DNA of 64,000 bases from Scylla paramamosain (taxonomy: Eukaryota > Arthropoda > Malacostraca > Decapoda > Portunidae), in contig NC_087172.1 of assembly GCF_035594125.1 (NCBI RefSeq), positions 22,002,430-22,066,429 of the forward strand, read 5' to 3'. Made by a program: the position numbers and the translations under genes. Below, one piece after another: positions 13,450-24,300 of the stretch. The notes beneath the pieces were generated by a model that did not search any database, was not told the DNA's origin, and saw nothing but the letters and a program-made list of their open reading frames with translations. Within the stretch, counting starts at the first letter, position 1. Each line of letters starts with the position of its first letter.

Positions 13450-14124
13450 CTGTAAGTCATTTGACACTTTGAATCATTACATATTACTTGACAGATTAGA
13501 TCATATTGGCATCAGAGTGTACCACTAAAATAATTTCAAAGTTATTTAATCAGCAAGACACAGGCTGTTTATTGCAATACTAAATATTCTTTTATCAGAA
13601 CTATTATAGTAGGTGTACCACAGGGATCAATAATAGGATCTACATCATTTTCTTTTTTTTCAGATTTACGAAGATAATATAAAATCCAGCTAAAAAATTT
13701 AATTTACTATATATGCAGATCACATAAACTTGATAATAAAAGATAACGATATTTGTAATCTACATACAAACTTGACAATATAACTAAATTAAGTAAATAA
13801 CTGGATAAAAGTAAATAAACTATGACTTAATATAAATAAAAGTAAAGATATTGTTTTTTTCAGGATTGATCCATAAAAAATCACATGCCCCAGTAATCCC
13901 TGATGGTGAAACACTGCATCGCGTTACTCATAAAATTTTTAGATGTTGATATTAATAATAATCTTAATTGGAACTTCCATATAAACAATGTATATTTACA
14001 GCTGTCCAGAACGTGTAGAATTGTATAATAAGATAAGAAATCATCTCAATACTGAAGCCTTGCTAAGTGTTTACTATACACTTCACTTCCCTCATTTAAT
14101 TTATTGTGTCTCAGTATGGTCATG

Positions 14125-14188
14125 TGCATGGCCCTCTTTCCTAAAGAAGTAAAAAGTGCATGGCCCTCTTTCCTAAAGAAGTAAAAAA
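14125..14188. repeat. 32-bp tandem duplication
   Basis: The unit starting gtgcatggccctctttccta occurs twice in a row, with one late difference, inside the LINE-C relic. It looks like a recent local duplication. (ACTT)n repeats follow at about 14941-14990. Confidence 0.85.
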
Positions 14189-15398
14189 TGATTCAAAATA
14201 AAATTTTGCGATGCATTTTTAATATGATTTTCTTTTTTTTTATTCAACAGATGTAGTATATTCTCATCACAAATTATTGGATTTTTTTTTTATATATTCA
14301 TAAGTGTTTATTTATTTATCTATTTATTTATTTTATTTTTAAATTCACTAGAAATTTCCCAGACACTAATGGATTTAAATTTGCAGAATCCTCTTACGCA
14401 ACAAGAGGAAGAAACTTGAATTTAGACTGCTTTCAATTCCACACAACATTAATTAAGAACATCATTTTCTACTTTGGTCCGCAACCATGGAATTCTCTTC
14501 CTGTCACCATAAAAATAAATAAATAAATAAATGAATAAATAAATAAATTGTAAATAGAGATAACTTTTCTCAGTTTAAGAGGAACACTAAAGAGCATTTT
14601 ATTGCTCTGACAGATATATAAACATTATGCATATGCATTGTAAAAAGTTTTGTATATGGTATGCTTTATTAGTTATAATGTTAGTGTAGGTACATGTGCA
14701 TGTGTATGTGTGTGAGGATGTATGTATGTAAGAGTATGTATACGCATCTTTATGTATGTCCATTAAAGTATCAATAGCGAGGATTTCTTTTTTAATGTTG
14801 ACTTGCCAAATAGCGTTTCACAGCTAAAACCAGCTTAACTGCTGTATGTACTCGTATGTCAGGAAGCCTCGGCTCGACAGATCGTGCCAAGGTACAATAT
14901 AATTTCTATTTGAATCTGCAATGCCTGTATTGGCGATAAACTTTACTTACTTGCCTACTTACTTACTTACTTACTTAGTTATTTACTTACTAACATTAAC
15001 ACTCAAGTTGCATTCACATTAACATTTACAATCGTACTAACACTTGACACTAACACACACTAACAGTCATGACTGACACTAATACTAATATTCAAAAGAT
15101 CATTTTCACTCATACTAACGCACTCGCATCCGAACCAACACTCATATTCACACTTACTTTTACTAACACTGGTATTCAAACTCACTCTCAGACTAATATA
15201 TTTACTCAAATTCATACTTATATTCACACACCCATAGCTCCAACAGATAGCTCTCGTGGCCACCTCACCATACTCAAGTTAAATGGGTCTCTGATTTCTT
15301 TCATCATTGAGCCCTTGGCTAGTCTCTACATGACATTTAGAATAAATTAATAATTCAATAAATAAATCTTACCTATACCTATAAAAGGCAAATATCTT

Positions 15399-15502
<104 letters not shown>

Positions 15503-15649
15503 AAGATATTTGCTTATACCATACTCAAGTTAAATGGGTCTCTGATTTCTTTCATCATTGAGCCCTTGGCTAGTCTCTACATGACATTTAGAATAAATTA
15601 ATAATTCAATAAATAAATCTTACCTATACCTATAAAAGGCAAATATCTT

Positions 15650-15787
<138 letters not shown>

Positions 15788-16007
15788 AAGATATTTGCCT
15801 TTTATAGGTATAGGTAAGATTTATTTATTGAATTATTAATTTATTCTAAATGTCATGTAGAGACTAGCCAAGGGCTCAATGATGAAAGAAATCAGAGACC
15901 CATTTAACTTGAGTATGGTGAGGTGGCCACGAGAGCTATCTGTTGGACCTATGGGTGTGTGAATATAAGTATGAATTTGAGTAAATATATTAGTCTGAGA
16001 GTGAGTT

Positions 16008-16168
<161 letters not shown>

Positions 16169-16691
16169 TGTTCCTAAATTTCTTCTAGTTTGTTCCAAAC
16201 TTCTTTACAGCCTATCAATTACAAACTTGGTTCACAGGGATAAACTGACCTGAGAATGCCAGTATGAAGTGGAATTGATATTAGAGATCATCTGATACCA
16301 CTCAAGGCCATTTTTAGAAAGCTATTAAGTAAAACTCAACTACCAACCACAGACTTGGTCCAAAGTAGTACGCTTGAGTTCACAGGGACCTGTGACTTAC
16401 TTGACCTGACAAGTGCTAACCTTGAATTATAGTTGGAATTTAACCTCCAAGGCTGCTGCAGGCCATATTTAGGTCCCTATTAATTCAAACTCAAACCACC
16501 AACACAACATTTGGTCTAATGAGTCATATAATAGCTTCCAGAATGTTCTGGCTAGTCCCGAGGGCCAGGAGGTGTAAAGACACAGGAGGTTTGGAAGGCA
16601 ATGGGCGCCTCGGCAGAAGTGGCCTGCTATTAAGAAATAAAAAGAATAGGCCACATTCACATGCCACTCCTCATTACTACCTTTCTTCCAG

Positions 16692-18573
16692 GTTCTTGGT
16701 CTCCTTCGTAGCCCTGCTGTGCTTGGTGGGAGCAGCAATTGCTCTCTACGTGCCCGACACCCAAGAATTGGGCACCTTCTACACTGGGTAAGTCATCGCC
16801 GCCTCCTCGTCTACGTTAACGCTTCATCTCATACATGTCATGCCTCCCCATTCACTTCACGGCATTTACACTGTCTAAATGTTATCACGCTTCTCGTTCC
16901 ATCTTTGCATTACGAGTAGGTGATATTTTTTTGTAGTTCTCTTATATCCCTATGCACGTTTCATCCAGTTTTGTCTACCTATCTTTTGCTTCTGAATTTT
17001 CTCATTTTATTTTTTAGTTTCTTTGTCTCCACTTTAATCACACCATCCTCATCCCTCCATTTTCGTTTCTCTACGTTTAATTCTCCACGCTTCTGCCATT
17101 ACATTGCATCTCCTCTTAACGTTTCCACCAGCACCGCCATTGACAACACCCGCAGCGAAGGCAGCGCCGACAGTGGCAGCGGCGGTAGCGGCGGCGGCGG
17201 CGGCAGTGGCGGCGGTGGCAGCGGTAGCGAGGGCAGTGGCGGCGGCGGCAGTGGCAGTGGCAGCGGTGGCAGCGGCAGTGGAGGCAGCGGCAGTGGCGGC
17301 AGTGGCAGCGGTGGCAGTGAAAGTGGCAGCGGCGGTGGCGGCGGCAGTGGCAGTGGCAGCGGTGGCGGCGGCGGCGGTGGCGGCAGTGCCGGCAGCGGTG
17401 GCAGTGGCAGTGGTAGCGGTGGCAGTGGAAGTGGCAGCGGCGGTGGAGGCGGCGGTGGCGGCAGTGGCGGCAGCGGTGGCAGCGGCAGTGGCGGCGGTGG
17501 CAGTGGAAGTGGCAGCGGCGGCGGTGGTAGCAGCAGTGGCGGCAGCGGTGGCAGCGGCAGTGGAGGCAGCGGTGGCAGCGGCAGTGGCGGCAGTGGCAGC
17601 GGTGGCAGTGGAAGTGGCAGCGGCGGCGGCGGCGGCAGCGGTAGCGGGGGCAGTGGCGGAGGCGGCAGTGGCAGTGGCAGCGGCGGCGGCGGCGGCAGTG
17701 GAGGCAGCGGTAGCGGCGGCAATGGCGGCAGTGGCAGTGGAAGTGGCAGCGGCGGCGGCGGCGGTGGCGGCAGTGGCGGCAGCGGTGGCAGCGGCAGTGG
17801 CGGAAGTGGCAGCGGTGGCAGTGGAAGTGGCAGCGGCGGCGGCGGCGGCAGCGGTAGCGGGGGCAGTGGCGGAGGCGGCAGTGGCAGTGGCGGCGGCGGC
17901 GGCGGCGGCGGCAGTGGAGGCAGCGGTAGCGGCGGCAGTGGCGGTGGTGGCAGTGGAAGTGGCAGCGGCGGTGGCGGCGGCAGCGGTAGCGGGGGCAGTG
18001 GCGGAGGCGGCAGTGGCAGTGGCAGCGGCGGCGGCGGCGGCAGTGGAGGCAGCGGTAGCGGCGGCAATGGCGGCGGTGGCAGTGGAAGTGGCAGCGGCGG
18101 CGGCGGCGGTGGCGGCAGTGGCGGCAGCGGTGGTAGCGGCAGTGGCGGCAGTGGCAGCGGTGGCAGTGGAAGTGGCAGCGGCGGTGGCGGCGGCAGTGGC
18201 GGCGGTGGCAGTGGAAGTGGCAGCGGCGGCGGCGGCGGTGGCGGCAGTGGCGGCAGCGGTGGCAACGGCAGTGGCGGCAGTGGCAGCGGTGGCAGTGGAA
18301 GTGGCAGCGGCGGTGGCAGTGGCAGCGGTAGCGGGGGCAGTGGCGGAGGCGGCAGTGGCAGTGGCAGCGGCGGCGGCGGCGGCAGTGGAGGCAGCGGTAG
18401 CGGCGGCAATGGCGGCGGTGGCAGTGGAAGTGGCAGCGGCGGCGGCGGCGGTGGCGGCAGTGGCGGCAGCGGTGGCAGCGGCAGTGGCGGCAGTGGCAGC
18501 GGTGGCAGTGGAAGTGGCAGCGGCGGCGGCGGCGGCAGCGGTAGCGGGGGCAGTGGCGGAGGCGGCAGTGGCA

Positions 18574-18608
<35 letters not shown>

Positions 18609-19175
18609 AGTGGAGGCAGCGGTAGCGGCGGCAGTGGCGGCGGTGGCAGTGGAAGTGGCAGCGGCGGCGGCGGCGGCAGTGGCGGCAGCTGCAGCGGTAG
18701 CGGGGGCAGTGGCAGTGGCAGCGGTAGCGGCGGTGGCGGCTGCGGTGGCGGCAGTGGCGGCAGCGGTGGCGGCGGCGGCGGCGGCAGTGGCGGCAGCAGT
18801 GGCGGCGGCGGCGGCGGCAGTGGCGGCAGCGGTGGCGGCAGTGGCGGCAGCGGTGGCGGCAGTGGCGGTAGCGGTAGCGGCGGCAGCGGCAGTTGCGGAA
18901 GCGGCAGTGGCGGAAGCGGCAGTGGCGGCAGCGGTGGCGGCGGCGGCGGCGGCAGTGGCGGAAGCGGTAGTGGCGGCAGCGGCAGCGGCTGCAGCGGTGG
19001 CGGCGGCGGCGGCGGCAGTGGCGGAAGCGGCGGCAGGGAAAACAATGGCAATTGCGGCAACAATGGTAATAACGGGAATTCTGGTAACAACGGTGGTATG
19101 TGGAATTCCTGTAATAATGGCCACAACGGCTGTGGCAGGCCTCAGATTAGCCTGCAATTCTCGGCTGCTTTCTAA
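16692..19175 (+). CDS. Secreted Gly/Ser-repeat protein with Asn/Cys tail (partial gene, first exon not found)
   Basis: Two exons can be joined. Exon 16692-16787 follows a strong acceptor (ctttcttccag) and encodes FLVSFVALLCLVGAAIA, a hydrophobic signal-peptide core, then LYVPDTQELGTFYTG. Its first base completes a codon, so a tiny upstream exon ending ATGAA (Met-Lys) would fit; I could not locate one. The donor is GG|GTAAGT. The next exon starts at 17132 after ctcttaacgtttccaccag. GG plus C gives Gly, and the frame then reads TAIDNTRSEGSADSGSGG straight into the one open frame made of Gly and Ser for about 620 codons. The tail (from about 19036) is Asn/Gly-rich with three cysteines, then CGRPQISLQFSAAF and a stop at 19173-19175. 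The phase match supports a real secreted structural-type protein (cuticle, adhesive or silk-like by composition only). I do not recognise the family. The alternative is a coincidental ORF in a minisatellite. Confidence 0.6.
17150..19036 (+). repeat. GGC/AGY codon minisatellite with ~344-bp higher-order repeat
   Basis: The array uses GGC, GGT, GGA, GGG, AGC and AGT triplets without a frame-breaking indel over ~1.9 kb. The landmark GTAGCGGGGG recurs at 17641, 17853, 17985, 18328 and 18541, with spacing 212, 132, 343 and 213. Asn codons in GGN appear at 17721, 18066 and 18408, spaced 345 and 342. This shows a higher-order unit of about 344 bp (114-115 codons) with recent unequal exchange. All other frames are also open (Ala/Val; on minus Ala/Thr and Pro/Leu) and should not be read as genes. 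Confidence 0.9.
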
Positions 19176-19373
19176 GTATATTTATACTCCCAAAAATTTT
19201 TCCTGCTGTCTCCCTGTCTTCTCCATTGGGCTCCTCTGATTACAACTTCATATTTGTATCTTGACCTATTGTTCCTTCGCCTAACTGGAAAACCTAGAGG
19301 TATTATTATTCATCTTTTCAAAGGAATGACCACTGATCCGTATCAGGGACCAATCTCTGTATGTTGAGCGCAT

Positions 19374-19378
<5 letters not shown>

Positions 19379-19409
<31 letters not shown>

Positions 19410-19681
19410 ACACACACAGCGAGAACAGCGATAACATTGACAAAAGCGGCAATACAAATAACAGCGGAAACACTAGTAACAGTGGCATAGCGATAACTCT
19501 GAAAACGCTGCTAATAGCAACAACACGACAACACGAGTAACAATAGTAAAAGTGGCAACAGCAATAATACTAATAACACTGATAATGGCAGTAACATCGG
19601 TAACACCAGTAACAGTGGCAACACCGGTAACACCAGTAACAGGAGCAACACAAGTAACACTAATGACAGCAGCAACCATGG

Positions 19682-19715
<34 letters not shown>
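19379..19715 (+). repeat. Asn/Ser/Thr/Gly-codon-like low-complexity DNA between CA tracts
   Basis: (CA)n at 19379-19417 and 19683-19715 flank ~265 bp with strong triplet periodicity. From 19418 it reads SENSDNIDKSGNTNNSGNTS, and from 19554, in another frame, GNSNNTNNTDNGSNIGNTSN. It resembles the Asn-rich tail of the upstream Gly/Ser gene. It could be a decayed extension of that exon now in its 3' UTR. Confidence 0.5.
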
Positions 19716-19718
<3 letters not shown>

Positions 19719-19853
19719 TAGCCTCTCCACAAAACCATCACTAAGAGTACTTCTGGTTCAGTCTTTGTGGTCATTTCCATTTGGCGTATTGATTACACCA
19801 AATTATGCAGTGAATATTCCCTCTAACTTGCAATTATATGTGTAAACCATGAA

Positions 19854-19859
19854 AATAAA
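19854..19859 (+). promoter_or_regulatory. Possible poly(A) signal AATAAA
   Basis: AATAAA lies ~680 bp past the Gly/Ser gene stop and is followed by a T-rich stretch. It is the first good candidate for that gene's 3' end; support is positional only. Confidence 0.3.
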
Positions 19860-20229
19860 TATTTTGTAAATTGGATGATGTTTTCTTGGTATCGATTAAG
19901 ACTGGAAAGTGAGGCGGTATGTGCGTAGTTACTTATTATCCCGCCTGGGCTCAGATACTATATACTGAGTATCATCTGGGGAAGTGCGAAAAATAATCTG
20001 ATCAGGCTGTTTGCCGCTCCACCATTCTAGTGCTCTAATCTAAAATTATTAACACATAAGAAAGGTCTCAACAAAACCTTGAAAATTCCCATACAGAGTA
20101 ATGCCACTCACAAGTTTCCAAGTCACGCATTCATGGGGTCGTATTCTCAAACATTTCGTTCAGCATCCCATGTCGAAGACTTTTAACAAGCTGAAGTGGA
20201 AGCAAATGGGATTTTCAGCTGTGTTTTCA

Positions 20230-20530
20230 TGATTATTGTTATTGCCGTCAACATCTTTTTCTCTGTTTACCTTTCTTTCTATCTTCTACCGATACTTTCA
20301 GACCCACTCACCTTCTGCGACATCACTGCGCAAGACTTTCTACTTTCACTCCTATTCTGTCCACCTCTCTAATGGAAGAGTAACCAGTATTCTCAACCAT
20401 TCATCTCTTTCTCTGGTAAACTTCCTGCCTGGTTCCGTATTTCTTCTTTTCTATGGCTCAAACTCTTTCAAGAGGGAGGTTTCAGGACACTTTTCCTCCA
20501 ATTTTTGGATGATCTTTTTAAAGAATGTTT
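20230..20530 (+). mobile_element. LINE-A 3' fragment
   Basis: A degenerate match to the last coding ~300 bp of LINE-A (tctaccgatactttca, ctgtccacctctctaatg, caagagggaggtttcagg). It is truncated on both sides. BEL/Pao integrase DNA begins about 100 bp further on. Confidence 0.75.
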
Positions 20531-20649
20531 CTCCTTGTAACACAAAACAAATTCCAAAACTGCCACCGAAGTTGACAGGTTCTCCAGGGATACTACACAT
20601 CTCTCTTTTTGTCCCAGTGTATGGGACAAATATCTAAGGAAAGACTTGA

Positions 20650-21356
20650 ACCATGCCCTCCATGGTAAAATGTGAGTGTTGACCTTTTTGGTCCTTTATG
20701 GATTTGTGATACGGTAAAAAGGAGCGTGAAGAGAAAAGTATTTGGAGTAATTTCCAGTTGCATGGTGACAAGGGCTGTAAATCTGGACATTTCTGAACTA
20801 AAAATTTTTTTACTGTATTGAAGAGATTTACATGTCTTAGAGGATTTCCAAAGAAGCTGTACTCAGATAATGGCACACTGTTGGTGTCTGCTAACAAGGA
20901 ATTGAGAGAAATGGTTACTCAGTAGAATAAGCATGAAGTATTTAGGTTTAGAAAATTTAATGGTTTAACCTGGCTATTTAACAGATCTGCAGATGGCCCG
21001 TGGGAGAACGCTTGTAGCGAATCATTGATTAGATTGGTGAAGAGGTCTCTTACCAGAATCATAGGTGAATCAGTTGTATCTTTTGGAGATACAACTGTGA
21101 TGTATGAGATTCCCAATGTCTTGAATGAACGGCCTATTGGGTTTAAGCCAAGAGAAGATTTCAGTAAAGGGACTGTGTTGAGACACAATGGTTTATTTAC
21201 TACTAGGTCGATCTCTCAATGAAGCTCATTGTGGATTTTGGGACGAAAGTGGAATCTTAAATAAGTCAAATGCATTTAAGACGAAGATAGTTGATTTGTT
21301 TTTTTTTTAAATTGATGAAGAATTATTTCCCCACTTTAATTGTGCGCCAAAAGTAG
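20650..21356 (+). mobile_element. BEL/Pao integrase fragment, plus strand
   Basis: Readable blocks in order are VDLFGPLWICDTVKRSVKRK, TRAVNLDIS, RGFPKKLYSDNGTLLVSANK (20832 on; this includes the second catalytic Asp), WLFNRSADGPWENACSESLI (with the Glu), and VLNERPIGFKP. This order is characteristic of BEL/Pao integrases. Stops after YSD...VTQ and near 21220 show decay. The frame runs out at about 21356, in the region before the BEL C-terminal domain, where a LINE-A begins. That missing C-terminal domain reappears at 26786. This is an old LTR-retrotransposon copy. Confidence 0.82.
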
Positions 21357-24300
21357 CAGTAGACACCTGCCGAAACGGTAATTATTCCCAGTGAGGTCTA
21401 AAGCACTGTTCAGGGGTTGCTGTGAACTTATTAATAAACCCAGCTGTGACCTCATTGAACATTTCCCTTTGTGTCTCACAACACAAGGGGGCAATCACAA
21501 ATTGCCCTCTAAAGACAACTCTCTTCCTCCACACAAAACTACAAGCACCTAATAACACACACACCCTTCACTCAAAAATTTCAAAATCATCATGGCGACT
21601 CCTACACCAGCCTCGGAGTCCCCATCTGGGGAGGGAACAATAAATGTCCCCAGGTTGGACTGCCTTTCTGTCGACGCCCTAAGTGTCTTGACACTACCCT
21701 CAACTTTTTCTTTATTAACTTCTGCAAGATCTAATTTTCAATCTGTAGAACACCACCTCTCCTCTTCTAAACCTCATTTTCTTTTCCTCACTGAAACTCA
21801 GGTGTCTGAGGCAATTGACAGTAGCCCCTTTTCTATTCCCTCTTACTTTTTCTATCCTCATTTTCGATCCAAAGCTGGATATTGCTTTTATGTGCGCAAT
21901 GACTTAACCTGCTCTCGTGCGCACGCTCTTTAATCTTCCGAGTTTTCCACCATCTGGCTACGACTACAGAGTCATTCTCAAACTAAATTTATCTGTGCTG
22001 TATACCTCTCACCTAACTCCTCTGACTATAAGAAATTCTTTGACTACTTAACTTCCAAAGTGAACATAAGAACATAAGAACAAGAAATAAGGGAAGCTGC
22101 AAGAAGCGACCAGGCTTACACATGGCAGTCCCTGTATGAAATATACCTACCTATTTCCATCTGTTATCCCCATCCATAAACCTGTCTAATCTTCTCTTAA
22201 AGCTCTCCAGTGTTCTAGCACTAACAACATAATTACTGAGTCCGTTCCACTCATCTACCACTCTATTTGAAAACCAATTTTTTCCTATCTCCTTCCTAAA
22301 CCTAAAATTTTCAAGCTTGAACCAGTTATATCTTGCTCTACCCTGGTTGCTAATCCTAAGAATTTTGCTTACATCCCCCTTGTTATAATCCTTATACCAC
22401 TTAAAAGCTTCTATCAGGTCCCCTCTTAAATTTAACAACTTCAATCTCGCCTCGTAAGGAATACTCCTCATCCCCTGTATCCTTTTAGTGATTCTCCTCT
22501 GTACTGGTTCTAATAGACCTATATCTTTCCTGTAATGTGGGGACCAGAACTGCACAGCGTAGTCTAGATGAGGTCTGAGCAGCGCCAAGTATAACTTTAA
22601 TATTACTTCCGGCCTTCTACTTTTAACACTCCTAAAAATTAATCCTAGTACCCTATTTGCCTTGTTTCTGGCCTCTATGCATTGTTTCCCTAGACGTAGT
22701 TCAGAGCTAATTATAACTCCTAAATCTTTCTCGTACCCTATACCTACCAGAGTTTGGTTGTTTAATGTGTATCTATTGTGTGAGTTTCCTCTACCTACGC
22801 TAAGTACTTTGCATTTATTGATATTAAGTTGCATTTGCCATCTATCTGTCCATTCATTCATTCTATCTAAATCTGCCTGCAAGGCGATGGCATCCGATTC
22901 TGACCTAATTAATCTACCTATCTTTGTGTCATCCGCAAATTTACTAACATCACTACTAATTCCACAATCCAAATCATTGATATATATTAGCAATAACAAT
23001 GGCCTTAATACTGATCCCTGTGGCACCCCACTAATTACATGACCCCACTCGGATTTCGAGCCGTTTATTACAACTCTCTGTTACCTGTCGCTAACCCATG
23101 ACCAAATCCAGCATAACATCTTCCCATCTACCCCGTGTGCCCTAACCTTTCTGAGGAGCCTTTGATGGTGTACCTTGTCAAATGCTTTACTAAAGTCCAT
23201 ATATAAGATACCATAACTATCACCATTATCTACTGCCTCGTACACTTTACTGTAAAAACTTAACAAGTTTGTCAGGCAAGACTTTCCTTTAGTGAAACCA
23301 TGCTGTGACTGATTTAAGTTATGTTTGTCTAAATGTTCCCTAATGTTCCTCCCTATTATTGACTCTAATACATTTACCTACAACTGAAGTTAAGCTGACA
23401 GGTCTATAGTTAGACGCTAAAGTTTTATCTCCTTTCTTAAAGATGGGTACTGCATTAGCCTGCCTCCACATTACTGGTACCTCACCCGACTTAAGTTATT
23501 TCCTAAAGACAGAAACTAACGCCTCACTAATAATCTCTTTGCATTCCTTAATTACTCTGGGATATATTTCATCTGGTCCTGGTGTCTTGAAATTTTTATG
23601 CCTATCTATCTCCTGTTCCACTATATCCCTAGTTATGGAAATATCTGTCAGCTTCTCATTCTCATCTGCTCTAAACACCTGTTCACTATCTGGCATATCA
23701 TACATGTTTTCCTGAGTGAAGAAAGTTAAAAAATACTCATTCAGAAGTTTACTAATCTCCTCCCCAGAACTAACCAGCTACTCATCTGCTACCTTTAATG
23801 GACCTATAGTATTCTTATTCTTCGTCCTGTATACCTGATAAAATCCCTTTGGGGTCCGTCTTCGCTTGGCTGGCTACCTTTAATTCATAATTGCCCTTAG
23901 CTTTCCTCGTTAACTTCCTGACTGTTCTAACGAATTCATTATATTGTGACCTTAAAACTTCTTCACCTGCCCTTAATCTCTTATATATACTTTTCGTACG
24001 TCCTATATAATGTTTTAACCTAGCAGTCATCCATTTAGGGTCATTTTTCTGTACTTTTATTGCTCTACACGGGATATTTGCTAACTGACCTGCATGAACT
24101 TTACGAAACATTGATACAATTCACATACATATACATAACCTAGTCCACTCATCTCGGCCCCTACCATCCTCTCCACACCCTCATCTACTCGTCTCGACCT
24201 CACCTCTCTCATTTCAGCATGACCTGACATTCCAGCATACTCACGCCTCACATCTCCCCCTCCCTCTCTCCTCCGCCCCTTCCGGACACATCTTCCGTCC

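Noticed and set aside
17049..19239. Very long alternative ORFs over the Gly/Ser array (Ala/Thr and Pro/Leu on minus; Ala/Val on plus)
   Set aside because: A triplet-type repeat without stops is open in most frames. Only the Gly/Ser frame joins the signal-peptide exon in phase and has a non-repeat tail.
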